From Microcyclospora pomicola (lineage: Eukaryota; Ascomycota; Dothideomycetes; Capnodiales), in contig NHNY01000004.1 in assembly GCA_002786065.1 (NCBI GenBank), positions 620,001 to 684,000 on the forward strand: 64,000 nucleotides of DNA, in the 5' to 3' direction. The notes below the pieces were generated by a model. It saw nothing but the letters and a program-made list of their open reading frames with translations. It had not been told where the DNA came from and ran no database searches. Shown in pieces: positions 1-12,100 of the stretch. How positions within the stretch are numbered: position 1 is the first letter of the stretch; every line of letters begins with the position of its first letter. The position numbers and the translations under genes are program-made.

Positions 1-547
1 GAGGTGTGCTGCGGCAGGGTGTGACATGCGTTCTCGAATACCGATAGAGATAGCATTCGGAAAACAGCCATGGCACATTGAACCACTTCGGATTGCCGCG
101 CTGTTCCAGCTCCTTGTTGTAGCCTGCGATGTCTGCACCTCCGTCGTCGATGAGGGGACTGATGTCTGGTCAGCGTCATGCTTCCCCAGTACCTACCAAT
201 GGGCAAAGACGAATATACCTCAACGCCCGATCATGCTGCAATTCGTACTTGAGCGATGCAAGCCCCGCGGTGATTTTCTTTCCCTCTTCGATTTTGCCTG
301 GCTCGGTCGCTTTGGATACTGCGCGGTGAACATCATCGATCGCGCCGGTCTGTGGTATAATGTCATCAATCCCGCCATTGTGAAATCGCGAGCATGAGAC
401 TGACCAGAATAACCGGCCATCGATCTCGAGCCGAGACTGAAGCGAACGACGTTGCATCGCTCGTGTTGTATTGTGCTGTCCGTAGATCAGTAAAGAATCT
501 GCACTGAATTTGCTACATATCTTACGAGTCTTGCTATCAAACTCCAT
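1..547 (-). CDS. DUF89/ARMT1-like damage-control phosphatase, 5' part only (runs off left edge)
   Basis: Found by joining exons; no single open frame shows it. Exons: 526-547 (starts MEFDSKT), 405-475, 219-349, and 158 leftwards, perhaps to about 42. The introns are 50, 55 and 60 nt, all GT...AG. The joined protein reads through QYNTSDATSFASVSARDRW, PVIL, TGAIDDVHRAV, EEGKKITAGLASLKYELQHD, IDDGGADIAGYNKELE and NPKWFNVPWLFSECYLYR. These match the N-terminal half of the fungal DUF89 family (yeast YMR027W/HRT2, human ARMT1). Known members are metal-dependent phosphatases on sugar phosphates; a protein-carboxyl methyltransferase activity has also been claimed for ARMT1. The catalytic C-terminal half lies outside the window. 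A possible further donor at position 41 suggests another intron at the edge. The gene is 405 bp downstream of ArgJ on the same strand. Confidence 0.85.
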
Positions 548-952
548 CTTGAAATATGCTTGCTCGTACGAACCGGGACGTTGTAGATCGTAAATTGGGA
601 ACCCAATAAATCTATTTCGCAAGCGGGTGGCCGGATTCGGACATGCCGATGTCGATAGTGAATGACGTTCGACAGAATGATGTCGGGGGATTTCTATGTG
701 GACGGATGTCTTCAAGATGGGGTGCTAGGACCATGAGGTACACTTGTTCTGGTTTTCGGGCTGCACGAGGAAATGGAGCGATGTTTCTATAAGTTGCCGC
801 TGTGATGGGACAGATCCAACAGCTCTGGGAAACGAACTACACAACTTAAAACGCAAGTCGCATTGGCCTCAAGATTAACGCCTGTGGTATCAATGACTAT
901 GGTATTGCATAGCTACCCATGCACTACATGAACGCTCAAGGTCCCCCAGTCT
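548..952. other. Intergenic, ArgJ 3' flank and DUF89 promoter
   Basis: 405 bp between two tandem minus-strand genes. It should hold the ArgJ 3' untranslated region and the DUF89 promoter. The minus-strand frame stays open up to 715 but has no ATG before 547, so I do not extend the gene. No specific motif stands out. Confidence 0.5.
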
Positions 953-2503
953 CTACGTTCGGTAATCGCCATTGATGGTTACATACTCGTGACTGAAATC
1001 ACAAGTATAGACCGCGACCTCGTGCACGTTTGGCTTGTCGAGATCAAGGACGTGCGCCTCATCCCGATTCTCAAGCGCATCATCGGCCAGATTGACCAGA
1101 ATCTCGAGGTCTTCCATCTCCAAGATCTCCTTGGCGCGCACTTCATCAACCTGCTCAGGTTCGCCACGCACCAGGAGCTTCAGCTCCTCGCTACCATCCG
1201 AGGGGATGAACGACACGCTTGTCCGCTGGGGAATGACTTGGTCTCGATCATTCGGGTGGTATTCAAGTTGGTGCGAAGGTAGCCGTTCGTCGCGCTTGTA
1301 CTTCGTTCTCAAGATGTCAGATGAAATGATGCCCGGAGCGTATCCAACGGCGCAAAGGATCCGACCCCAATTTGCATCTTTGCCGTACAAAGCGGTTTTG
1401 ACTAGAGAGCTCTTGGCAATGCTGACTGCCGCCCGTTTGGCAGTGATGGCCGATTTGTCGCTTCGAACGCGAACAGTCACGAACTTGGTGGCACCTTCGC
1501 CATCTCGCACGACTAATTTGGCCAGGTCAGTCATGAAGTCGTTCAACACGGTCTGGAAGGCCTGTGTGTCTTCGTCTACCGATCTCTTTTGTACGAATCC
1601 TGAGTCGAAGACGGGGAGGCTCATAGCAGCGACACCGTCAGGTGCAGCAGCACCGTTGGCCAGGAGTGCAACGGTGTCGTTCGTACTAGTATCACCGTCG
1701 ATAGTGATACTGTTGAACGAAAAATTAGTGGCATATTTCAGCATGCGACGGATGCTCGTAGGATCGATCTTGGCGTCGGTACAGATGATGCCCAGTAAAG
1801 TGGCCATATTGGGTGCAATCATGCCGGCGCCTTTGGTCATGCCTGCAATGCTGTATTTCGTGTCGGGGTGTGATGGAAGCGTGAAAGACCGCGAAAGCAG
1901 TTTCGGGAACGTGTCAGTGGTACAGATGGCTTGCGCAGCTTTCAACCAGCTTTCGTGTGAGTTTCCAAGATTCGCATGCGCCTTTGGTATCGCTTGGGTG
2001 ATGCGATCGATCGGAAGTCGTTGTCCGATGACCCCTGTGCTCATCACAATTGTTTGAGTACCCAAATGGTCTGTCGATCCGCCGAAACAATCGTCAGTTG
2101 TTCGAGCCATGACTTCGGCGTGGTCTTTACCCAACGTCCCAGTGACTGCATTCGCGCAACCGGAATTGACGACCACACCACGTACATTCTGCCCCATACG
2201 CCGCATCAGTAGTCCTTTTGATGTTTGCACTGGAGCCGCCTTGAAGACGTTCCGAGTGAATACGGCACCCGCGACACAGGGAACTTCAGAGACCACCATA
2301 GATATGTCATCGTATTTGGTGTTGCTGGCTTTAACGCCAGCGTGCGCAGAACCAGCCAAGAAGCCTTTCGGGTAGATTCCAGAAGTTGGGACATATCTCT
2401 GCTTTGCCGCAGGTATTGATCGATCAGCGGGGGCTGAGTACGAGCGGACCTGTTGGCAAGCGCCCAAGAAGAGGCGCTTGACCTCTGTGTGGCGAGCTGC
2501 CAT
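953..2503 (-). CDS. argJ: Arginine biosynthesis bifunctional protein ArgJ (ornithine acetyltransferase / N-acetylglutamate synthase), mitochondrial
   Basis: Single exon, 516 residues. The enzyme moves the acetyl group from N-acetylornithine to glutamate in the mitochondrial matrix, closing the acetyl cycle of arginine synthesis. The first ATG is at 2503; the frame upstream has no ATG. The N-terminus [20 protein letters not shown] is basic and acid-poor, as expected of a matrix targeting peptide. Family landmarks in order are [32 protein letters not shown], and [15 protein letters not shown] with the autoproteolysis Thr near residue 235. After it come [12 protein letters not shown] and [17 protein letters not shown]. 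Cleavage before that Thr gives the alpha and beta chains in known members. The gene is divergent from the aminopeptidase P gene, and a perfect TGAGTCA site lies about 230 bp upstream of its ATG. Confidence 0.96.
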   Translation of the reverse strand: MAARHTEVKRLFLGACQQVRSYSAPADRSIPAAKQRYVPTSGIYPKGFLAGSAHAGVKASNTKYDDISMVVSEVPCVAGAVFTRNVFKAAPVQTSKGLLMRRMGQNVRGVVVNSGCANAVTGTLGKDHAEVMARTTDDCFGGSTDHLGTQTIVMSTGVIGQRLPIDRITQAIPKAHANLGNSHESWLKAAQAICTTDTFPKLLSRSFTLPSHPDTKYSIAGMTKGAGMIAPNMATLLGIICTDAKIDPTSIRRMLKYATNFSFNSITIDGDTSTNDTVALLANGAAAPDGVAAMSLPVFDSGFVQKRSVDEDTQAFQTVLNDFMTDLAKLVVRDGEGATKFVTVRVRSDKSAITAKRAAVSIAKSSLVKTALYGKDANWGRILCAVGYAPGIISSDILRTKYKRDERLPSHQLEYHPNDRDQVIPQRTSVSFIPSDGSEELKLLVRGEPEQVDEVRAKEILEMEDLEILVNLADDALENRDEAHVLDLDKPNVHEVAVYTCDFSHEYVTINGDYRT

Positions 2504-2854
2504 GTTGTGTTGATGCGTATCAAAATTATCCAAGTCAAAGCCTGGTATCTCTGATAAGGTGCGATCGAGAAGATTTGGTATGACGCCCTTCAAGCAGTCT
2601 TCATATCCAGATCGACGTGCTAAGCAGCTCCCAATTATTGCTTAGAGACGCAACATGGGCAGTCGAAAGGGTGACAGGCATAGGTTGCCTTGGCCATTGG
2701 AAGAAAGATTCACTTTCTGGCTGGAACAACCCTGAGTCAGCCGTCCTGTTGACTGACCTTACCGCTTTTGGCCATCTCTCATGCGACATCATCGTCAAGG
2801 TACCTCTACCTGTGGAAGCGTATCGGGGCTTCGTTTGCGTCGACGCATATCTCG
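2504..2854. other. Divergent promoter between ArgJ and aminopeptidase P
   Basis: 351 bp between two start codons that point away from each other. It contains the TGAGTCA element at 2733-2739, listed separately. The 5' untranslated regions of both genes must fit here. Confidence 0.6.
2733..2739. promoter_or_regulatory. Gcn4/CpcA (CPC1) type bZIP site TGAGTCA
   Basis: The heptamer TGAGTCA is a perfect match to TGA(C/G)TCA, the site bound by yeast Gcn4 and fungal CpcA/CPC1 in cross-pathway control of amino-acid synthesis. It sits 230 bp upstream of the ArgJ start and 116 bp upstream of the long aminopeptidase start. ArgJ is a standard member of this regulon. A chance match is possible for a 7-mer. 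Confidence 0.55.
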
Positions 2855-4852
2855 ATGCTACAGCGTCTTTCCCGTCTTATCGTTCGCGGCGCCCAAAGTC
2901 GCACATTCGCTTCGACTCCGTACCTGGCCCTCCACCCAACCAGCGATATGGAGAAGGTTGATACCTCAGAACGTCTGCGTCAATTACGGGCGTTGATGAA
3001 ACAGCACAAGGTAGACATCTACAGTACGCCGTCGATATACTGCCAGACCCAGATCGCTGACTGACCTGCTTGTGTGACAGTTGTTCCCTCAGAAGACGCC
3101 CATTCTTCAGAATACATAGCTCCGACCGATGCACGGCGAGAGTTCATCTCCGGCTTCTCAGGCTCCGCGGGCACGGCCGTCATCACATTAGACAAGGCTG
3201 CTCTAGCCACCGATGGTCGATACTTCAACCAAGCAAGCAAGCAGCTGGATGGGAACTGGGAGCTGTTGAAGCAAGGACTGCAAGATGTGAAGACATGGAA
3301 TGAATATGCCATTGACGAGTCTGAAGGTGGAAAGACAGTGGGCGTGGATCCGACGACCATCACAGCTCCCGAAGGTCGCAAACTTGCAGAGAAGATCAAG
3401 AAGAAGGGCGGCAACAATCTCGTGGCTCTTGCAGAGAACTTGGTGGATGAGGTCTGGGGCAAAGCAAAGCCAGCACGGCCAAATGAGCCTGTCAAAGTGT
3501 TGAGCTTAGAGTATGCTGGCAAGAACTTCCAACACAAGATCGAGGAGCTGAGGAAGGAACTGGATAAGAAGAACGCGGCTGGGTTCGTGGTTAGCATGCT
3601 TGACGAGGTCGCATGGCTGTTCAACCTGCGCGGTAACGACATTCCCTACAATCCGGTGTTCTTCTCGTACGCAGTGATCACACCGACAACAACGACACTG
3701 TACGTGGATGAGTCTAAACTGCCATCGAACGTCAAAGCACATCTAGGTGGCGTCACGATCCGCCCATACTCTGCCGTTTTCTCCGACATCACAGCGCTTG
3801 CTTCAGAAGACCCAGCTTCAAACAGTCCATCATCGTCGCCGAAGCGTAAGTATCTGGTCTCAACAAAAGCATCATGGGCATTGTACCAAGCGCTTGGTGG
3901 CGACAAGAACGTCGACGAAGTACGATCACCGATTGGAGACGCTAAAGCAGTCAAGAATTCAACAGAACTTACCGGCATGCGTGAGTGCCATATACGGGAT
4001 GGCGCAGCGTTGAGTGAATACTTCGCGTGGCTGGAGGATGAGTTGATCAACAAGAAGATCACATTGGATGAGGTGCAAGCTGCCGACGAGTTGGAAAAGA
4101 TTCGAAGCAAGCATCAACACTTTGTCGGCCTCTCATTTGACACGATATCATCCACGGGTCCCAATGCAGCTGTGATCCACTACTCACCGCAACGAGGGAA
4201 CTGCTCAACGATCGACCCTACCAAAATCTATCTCTGTGATTCTGGCGCACAGTATCTCGACGGCACTACCGATACCACTCGCACCCTTCACTTTGGCGAC
4301 CCCACCACCATGGAACGCGAGTCGTACACCTTAGTCCTCAAGGGTCATATCTCGCTCGAACTGGCGGTCTTCCCGAAAGGCACCTCCGGCTTCGCACTCG
4401 ATACGCTTGCACGGCAGTACCTCTGGCAAAATGGGCTTGAGTACCGACATGGCACTGGCCATGGCGTGGGCTCCTATCTCAACGTCCATGAAGGGCCCAT
4501 TGGCATCGGCACTCGCATCCAATACTCCGAAGTGCCGCTCTCCGTCGGCAACGTCATCTCGAATGAGCCCGGCTACTACGAGGACGGCCAGTTCGGCATC
4601 CGCATCGAGAACGTCATCATGGTCAAGCAGGTCGAGACTAAGCATCGTTTCGGCGACAAGCCATATCTGGGCTTCGAGCATGTCACCATGGTCCCCATGT
4701 GTCGCAAGCTGATTGACGTCGAGATGTTGACGCCTGCGGAGATCGCGTGGCTGAATGCATACCATCAGGAGGTGCTGGAGAAGACGAGGAAATTCTTCCC
4801 CGAGGACGAGCGGACGATGAAGTGGTTGGAGAGGGAGTGTGCGGCATACTAG
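2855..4852 (+). CDS. Xaa-Pro aminopeptidase P (M24B metallopeptidase)
   Basis: Two exons, 2855-3023 and 3081-4852, joined over a 57-nt intron (phase 1, restoring [17 protein letters not shown]); 646 residues. The enzyme removes an N-terminal residue that precedes proline and uses two metal ions. Visible are the creatinase-like N-domain ([16 protein letters not shown]) and the M24 fold with the ligands in [15 protein letters not shown] (two Asp), [16 protein letters not shown] (His), [17 protein letters not shown] (Glu) and [11 protein letters not shown] (Glu). Length fits the fungal family (about 650). The chosen ATG at 2855 gives [18 protein letters not shown], a mitochondrial-type leader. 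A second in-frame ATG at 2948 ([10 protein letters not shown]) would give the cytosolic form. Confidence 0.95.
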
Positions 4853-7539
4853 ACAGCGTAGTTGTCTCAGACTGTCCTTTTCAGTCATGCGGTATGTTCC
4901 ATGTGCCATGTCTGCCCACCCAAGGCCGCTCTCCACGTGATCTCGCCGTTACAACCTAGTACATCGCAGTCTCATGTACCTCACTGCAAGATTCGAGAAG
5001 ATCATAATGCAGCAGTGCGGTATGTCTCCGTCCACGTAACTGTATTTTAGCTCGCCTCCGTAGGATACATGCACGTATGTTCTTACCCCTTTCTTCTCGA
5101 TGAGCGACACGTCAATAACGCGGCCGGGGACAAACTATCATGGACCCTTCTCGCGAGGCGCACGGCAGAGTCGGCTATATACATAATTGTAACTTGTGAA
5201 AGGGGGATATGGCTATATCAGAAGCAATATATAGCCGCGACGCAGGGCAGTTGGCCATGACTTCACTTCCGCGGCCAGCATGTATGGCCATCAGTGGTGG
5301 TGTCGGTGAACACGCATGAGGACGCAGCAAGGCAAGGGGTAAGCGTCGTGCAGTGCTATTAGCACTGTGGTGGGAATATGTAGATTCACACCGTGTTGTC
5401 AGTGAAATGTGATATCAGGGATGAGTTTCATGTTCTCGGTGATATGGTGCTACGGTACATGTACCGTATTACTCTCCACATCGGCGCATTAACGGATGAC
5501 AGCAGGCGAAGTAAGCGGAGGGGTCATCACAATAATAACAGGTAACGATGATCGTGCGATCGGTCTGTTGCCATAAGCCTTTCTCCCTCTCGTCGGGAGC
5601 GGTTGGTCGTTGTCCGTTGAAGAGGTTCGCTTCAATCACGGTATACTCCGCATGAAGCGTGAGATGGTCTTGATCACACCACTGAACCTGGATGGGACAC
5701 GTCAAGCGAACGATGTGTTCGAAGGAGATTGGAGACGCTTGCAGAGCTCCGAGACTGATGAGACTGGTGGTCATGTCGTGCTCCGACACCAAGGTACAGC
5801 ACTTGCCTCCGACCCTGCCGGGCGCTGCGGTACCCAGCCAGCTCCAAAGTCGACGCCACGCCCGCCAGATCCTGGCACCGGTACCTCACCTTATGTGAGC
5901 CACGTACATTGTGCTACCGAACATGTCAGTCGTCCGCCCGGCCTGGCCGCATCATTCTTTGGCCTGAGGACGGCGTGCAGGCTTGGAGGATTCGGCAACA
6001 TCGAATAGCCATCATCTTCTCAGCACCATCGTCAGCGTGACACGGGCTCGATCGATGCGTTGGCCATCCGAAGGGTCCCGAGCCCAGCACCAGCAGCCTC
6101 GCTATTTCTTCTTCCCTGTTTGCTTGATGTCTCCGATCCGAGGCATGTCTCGTCGATGGAAGACTCTGCAGCGCCGTCACCGCTGTTGGCCTTGGGAAGA
6201 TGACTGTCTGCAGGAAAGATGTCGGTGTATGTACAGTAGTCTCGCCCGCGGACAGCCAGTCGTTGGGTGCGACGGCCCAAAGCACCAGTAGTCTCTCCAG
6301 ATAGCTCTTCGCTAGGCACCACCCATCCACCACGCAGGCGCATGCAGCCGGCAGCCCCGTGGAGTGATCGGGGATGCTTTCAGCTGCGCATCTCGCCGTT
6401 CCTGACGCGGTCGCGGCCGGTGGACGTCGGGGGACCTGGAGAGCGGTGCGGAACGCGGGTGTTTCCTCTCGATAAGATTCGGGACGGTGGACTGGCTGGT
6501 AAGATACTCATTGAAGTAGTTCTACAGCAGCTTCCTAGCTGGAGAGCCATTCTAGGCCACAGCCTGACTGCATCTGCGATCCTGCCGTATGCACCGCCGT
6601 TGTTGGGCGCCGCGGCCCCTTCATGCATGCAAGCTGGAACAGACGCACAATACAGTAATATCATAGGTTATCTACACATCTGTCCCTCTGCGTCTCTAGT
6701 CAATACTATAACGTGGCCGCCCGACCCGACACGGCGGCGAAACACCGTTCGCCAGGTGTATCAGCTCCCACGCTACCGTCTGTTTCGGTCGTCGTCTGCA
6801 GTGAATCCTGCTGCAAAGAGAGTCGTCTACCATCACACTTGCATACCGCCTCCGCCTCGTCGACCGCCCGCCGCTCCCGAATTACGATGGTTCCAACCTA
6901 CTCGCGGCACTTGCTGCCACTGGACCCCACGGCTTGGGCATCGCACGCTTCCGACTTTCCCGCGGTGCGTAGCGAGTCGTATGGCCGTAAAATGATGGAG
7001 AGGAAGTCGAGTCCATCTTCCCCCGGTCCCCGAGACTGAACAACACATCCTGGCTCATATCCCCCGAACCCCCCAAGCCACTGCCAACCGACGCCCGCCT
7101 GCCCGCGTTCTCCACCGCAAGATGCTCGATTGGTCCCGGACACACAGAGAGAGGTAAGTTTACCGCTGCGTCGAATCCGACGCTCCTTTTCTCTCTGGTC
7201 GCCCAAGTCGCAGGCTACAGGTCCATGTACATTAGCCCGCCAACACGCTCGAATGGCCGCGCATTATTCCTCGTAGTAAGACCATGTCAGGTCAGACTAT
7301 TGACAGGTCTCGTGTCATCTCTCATCTCCTCGCTACAGTACATGCATCTTCGCTACATTATCTACTGTACTACTGCCCCCCGACATCAGCAGCCATCCTT
7401 CTGTCCTTCCCATCGCTTTCCGTCTGTAATCCTGCTCTTCCCCAGCCAGGTCAGCAAGGATAATAAGAAGAGTCCTTGACCCCCCGTCGATCACCACTAC
7501 TGTCAGACCGACACACCAAACAACCTCCTTTTCCTCACC
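4853..7539. other. Gene-poor region, 2.7 kb
   Basis: I recognise no gene. It contains the aminopeptidase 3' flank and, at the right end, a pyrimidine-rich leader before the small gene at 7540. Several open frames of 60-240 codons on both strands lack any family resemblance and overlap each other. The longest minus frame with an ATG starts at 5774 and is Cys-containing but not recognisable. Confidence 0.5.
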
Positions 7540-7881
7540 ATGGCCGTCGCACTCTTCAAGCGCTCTGTCGTCACGCCCTCGACCGTGACGCCGCCCCACC
7601 TCAACCGCCATCAGTCCTACAGCTCCAGCAGAACTCCCGCCGCCGGCTCCACCTCCGTCGCCACCAACTACCTGTCCAGCCTCCGCTCACGCTCCATGAG
7701 TCCCTGCCCGACCCAGCACTCACTCAAGGCCAGCAATCCCCCGTCGCCCGTCGACCCGCCACCTAACGTCCGACGCACCAGCTGGGAGGAGTGCAAGCAG
7801 CAGCGCGACCCTTCGCGCTACATCTCCTTCCCTGAGTTCGACGAGTCGCATCACGAATCCGAATGCCGTGAGCGGCGATGA
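7540..7881 (+). CDS. Small basic Ser/Pro-rich protein of unknown function
   Basis: A 113-residue frame starting at an ATG in strong context (CTCACCATGG), preceded by a long C/T-rich leader typical of fungal 5' untranslated regions. The first 80 residues are Ser/Thr/Pro-rich and basic with no signal peptide. The C-terminal part changes to a more ordered segment around RRTSWEECKQQRDP and SRYISFPEFDESHH. I do not recognise the family. The segment looks like a short binding motif after a disordered tail, which is inference. A GTGAGC donor-like sequence near 7868 means the last few residues could be replaced by a downstream exon; I could not pick an acceptor. The call rests on start context and composition only. 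Confidence 0.5.
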   Translation: MAVALFKRSVVTPSTVTPPHLNRHQSYSSSRTPAAGSTSVATNYLSSLRSRSMSPCPTQHSLKASNPPSPVDPPPNVRRTSWEECKQQRDPSRYISFPEFDESHHESECRERR

Positions 7882-9107
7882 AGTGTTTTGGGATCTTGAC
7901 ATCATCGGCCTTGTCATCAACGAGCTGTCATCCCTGAAACCTGTTGGTGGTCCTGGATTCACCCTTAATCTCAACCTCAGCGTGCACCTCAGCGTCACCT
8001 GACTTGACCTTGCTTGCGATCACCATCATCCGTCATCAACGACGACGACGACGACGACTCTATGTTCGCGCCCTTGATGATATGATAGATCCGGGCTCGT
8101 AGGATCAACGACTTCGATCCGTACCCAACCATCCTGTGCCATCTGCAGGACTTGTCTCATATCAAGGTCTCAGTACAACATATACTGTCACCGGTCTGCA
8201 CGAGCCCCATCTAAGGAACAACTATGAGAGACCTCACCTACCTCACGACATTGCCCTCAAGGCCTCTGCACGAAGGGGCACCTCACGCAGGCGCCCTGTC
8301 CGCCAGACCCTTGTGGCACGTCAGCGTCGCCACATGAGACACCCAAGTATAAGCATCACCGGAGCAGACCTTGCCAATGGCTACTCTTGACTTCACTCTG
8401 GCCATACAACGACACTCTGGTCGACGCTCTCAGGCACTTTCGTGCTTCATCGGACAGAGAGACAGCACACCTCGCTCGTCATAGCATCGACCTGCATCGC
8501 CGCCGCAAGCCTCTGCACCTTGATAGCCTGAATACACAAGGTAGAAGCATTACAGCTCGAAGCAAAGCAAAGCAGTGCAGTGTAATGCAAAGCAACGCAA
8601 CGCCACGCCACATCTCACAATTGCATGTCCCATCTTTCCAAAACCCTCCACCTTCAAGTATCATCCCTCACGTCTCGCCCATGGCGGCCAAGTGACACAA
8701 ACAGGGCAGAGGTAATAGGATCACCACCTCACGCAGCGCTGTTTAGCTTGCATTACCCTATATATGTATATAGATGAATGGAATGGGATGACGACTATAC
8801 GGAATGACGATTCATTGTACTGCCGAAGCATATACCCTTTCCTGTTTGTGAGAATCGCGTAATGGTCTTGAATATTCAAGGTCGAAGTGATACGTAATGT
8901 GTTCCAGCTGTCTGTAGAGTTATCACGTATCTATAGTGCTGAGGTGGAGGTGCAATAGTGCAGATGCCAGGTGAACACTGAAAGGGGCGGCTGAGCGTAA
9001 GACGAAACGACCGCCCAGGTCATTCATACAAGTACATCGTCACTCTATATATCCCATGGGATGAAGCCTACGGTAATCACATTCTCAGCTCCGGAGCAAT
9101 CCACCTC
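7882..9107. other. Intergenic, about 1.2 kb, with simple repeats
   Basis: Lies between the small plus-strand gene and the 3' end of the WAPL gene. It carries a (GAC)6 run at 8041-8058 and imperfect GCAAA/GCAAC repeats near 8565-8610. No coding signal is convincing. Confidence 0.5.
8041..8058. repeat. (GAC)6 microsatellite
   Basis: Six uninterrupted GAC triplets, outside any supported coding region. Confidence 0.9.
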
Positions 9108-12100
9108 TCACTCCGCCACAGCTTTCAGTCGACTCAGCACCGCTTTGACCCGAGCCGTGTATGCGCCCCAGAGCTCTCCGCCACCCGGCGCCGCCGCCGC
9201 AGTCATCGACGAGTCGCCTCTCACCAGCCCATCTTCGCCCATGCTTTCATCCTCATCGTCGAACGCGCGCATGCTCTGCAGCATGTCGACCTTCTCGTGG
9301 AACGCGACGAATTCCTCGACGGCGGCGACGAGGCGGTGCAGCGATGCGCCGGGTAGCGCGGCGGCGATGAAGTGGCGGGTGGGAGGCGCTTGGCAGAGAT
9401 TGGCGAGCAGGATGGCGAGGTAGCCGAAGGCGACGTTGGTATTGATCTCCGCCATGCTCTCGGCGTCGGGGGCGCGCTCGAGGCCGCGGGTGAAGGTGGT
9501 GAGGAGGGCGGTCAGGATGGGGGTGTTGGGCGCTGCGATGGCGAGATCACGCGCGGCGGCGTTTTGATCCGCGAGGTTCGTCATGATGCCGAGGGAGAGG
9601 ATGAGGAGGTCGAAGAGCAGCGCACGGTCGGAGTCTTCGCCGGCATTGTTTGACTCGAGACGCTGGAAGCCGTTGCTCATTTGGAGGAGGAAGTAGTGTA
9701 TGGTGTCGCTTTGAGCGAACGAGGAGCAGTTGCGTGGGTTCTCGTTGGTGAGATTGAGAGTAAGGCGGAGGGCAAGAAAGGTTGTATGTTGTGGCATGCC
9801 GTGCATGACCTGGAGACGCGGAAGAAGCGCGGCTAGATGCTTCGAGACTGATTCGGGCCACTCGAGTGGCAGGGATGATATGGCAAGAGACTCCAGGGTT
9901 GAGAATGCAAGGCTGATGTTAATGACTGAATCACCACTCGCATCAGGCTGGAGATCATCCAACACCAACGTAAGCTGATCTGCTGTGAGCAACTCCGATT
10001 GATCTCCGAGCTTTCTGGAGCGCCTGACAAACATCTCTAGTGATTTCAGCGCTATGCAGCGTGGAGTTGTGGTCGATGGCTGAGCATGCTCCCAGAGACC
10101 TGCGTGCTGCTTACACGCGTCCACGCAGGCCAGGAAATCAGTCTGTGATGCCTTTGACATATTGTTACGTCGATCTCTGGCAATCTTTCGTGATTCCACA
10201 TTTGACCTCAATTTTGAGCAAAGCCATTGCAGTACCCCTGCTTTGTGCAAGCATGTCAAAGTGTGTTGAGGAGGCTCTCCACTAAGCAATAGACTGGTGA
10301 TGACTGCAAGCAAGAGATCTCCAACCTCGTCCGGAGAGGCAGCATATTCAGCCACCAGCTGCTGCTCAAACCCATGCGCAACGAAACGCTCAACATACTC
10401 GCGTTCCATCATCTTGTTAGCAATCTCAACAAGGGCACCTCTCCGCGCCCCACGTGCTGACGAGTTATGATTGGAGATGTCCTCCATCAGAGCTTCTGTA
10501 TCTTGCATGAAGCCTCGATTTCGGCCGGCAGCGCGAAGCTCGTGTATACTTCTTAGTCTGGCGGGACCTGAATCGTCATCGCTGTCGTCTGGTACGACAG
10601 CTGAGGACTGTGAGCTGATAATATCTGTGTTGACGCGGTGTGCCATGGTCCGCGTGTGTTGCGATGGGATGGGAATATCAAGCGCCATTGCTTCCTCAAG
10701 GCTGTCTTCCGGCAGATAGGATCGCACCCTAGCATAGGTAATGCGTGGTTCTGCTGTAGCAGCACTCGACTGACCTGGACCTTGAGAACTTTCTTGGCCG
10801 GCATTTACTTCTTGCTTTGGCCTTTGTCGAACACTAGCAGTGATGGTCGGGGCGACCTCTGCCATCACAACATCGGTGTCATCTTCAGTTGATTCATCTT
10901 CGGAGCTACCATCGAATGCCGCCGCTTTCAAACGATCAACCAACTTCTGCCGCTTCTTTGGCACTTCCGTGATGTCAGAACTTGACAATGTCAGCATGCG
11001 CCTGTTCGGAGCACCCTTAGTCTCGTTGCGGATTTGACCACCGATCTTCAATGCGTCCAGCGGTAGTGCACCGGGAGAATGAGTTGACGGCTCCACACCG
11101 GGTAGGATACGATCCCAGGCACGTATTTGCTTTGGCGTCAATTTGTCTGAGCCATGTACGCCAATTCGAGGACTACTACTGTCATGGTCTAGTGATGGCG
11201 TTGCTGCGGTCGGCGTGCCAGGCGCACTAAGAAGTATAGATGGCGAACGTGCAGTGCTGTCGGTAGTATCAGAGTCAGGGGGAAGCATAGTATGCAGACG
11301 GTCCGGAGCTGATAGTCCTTTGACGGGTGTCGTGCGCGCACAAGCTATTTTGTCTCTTCTGGTTTTCTGTGCTAGCGGCGGAGATACCGACTCGGAGAGC
11401 TCCTTTCCTTGCTCCTTGGTGTCGTCAACTTCTGGAAAATCGAAGATCTCGTAGCCAGTGGTGGTAGTACACTGCGTGGGACGACCTCCGTCTCGTGTCT
11501 TTTCCATCGTCGACGTGGCTGTCGCTTGCTGGGAAACACCATCATTGGCTTTTCTTCCTCGCTTTCGTGGTGATGGAGCCACTTCGGCTATGTTTGAGAC
11601 CGCACGCTTTGTAGCGTTTGAGGCAGCGTTGGCTTCAGTCTTTCCATGTGATTGCCCAGCGCCTGTCTGCATCCTCTTCCTGGCTGCAAGCCGTGCTGCC
11701 GCTGTCTTTGGTTGCAACTCAGGATTGGTGGTTGATGTCTTAGCATTACCTGCGACAGTAGATGCGTTGGATGATTCGCGCGCAACCACTTCAGTCAACT
11801 CATTCTGTAGCTGGCTGTTGGGATCCATGGCTTCAGTCAACCTCGCCCGTGTTGCGGCTTTGGCTTGAGCAGGTGTAGGCTTAATCTTCACTTTCTCCCA
11901 CGAGGGCAGATCGGACATGTGAACCGTATCGTCAACTAGCCTTGGTCGTGCTCTTATCTTAGGAGGAGTGACACGTTTCACAGGCACCTCCACCTCTTCA
12001 TCAGATGATGGAACATCAAATGTATCCCGCGCCGCCTTGTGAGGTTTCCCTAGCTTCTGCGCTTGTGCTCTGCTCTCTGCCTTCTCCGTCCCGAAGCTGT

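Noticed and set aside
1035-2057. A 340-codon plus-strand frame across ArgJ
   Set aside because: Antisense shadow of a clear ArgJ coding sequence; composition is Ser/Arg-rich as expected of a shadow frame.
5469-5774. A minus-strand frame (MTTSLISLGALQASPISF...) with several Cys, faintly like the end of a dienelactone hydrolase
   Set aside because: The resemblance is only a few residues, no catalytic segment precedes it, and I could not find supporting upstream exons.
6267-6995. A 242-codon plus-strand frame
   Set aside because: Arg/Pro/Ser-rich with overlapping frames on both strands, no domain, in G/C-rich intergenic DNA; likely chance.
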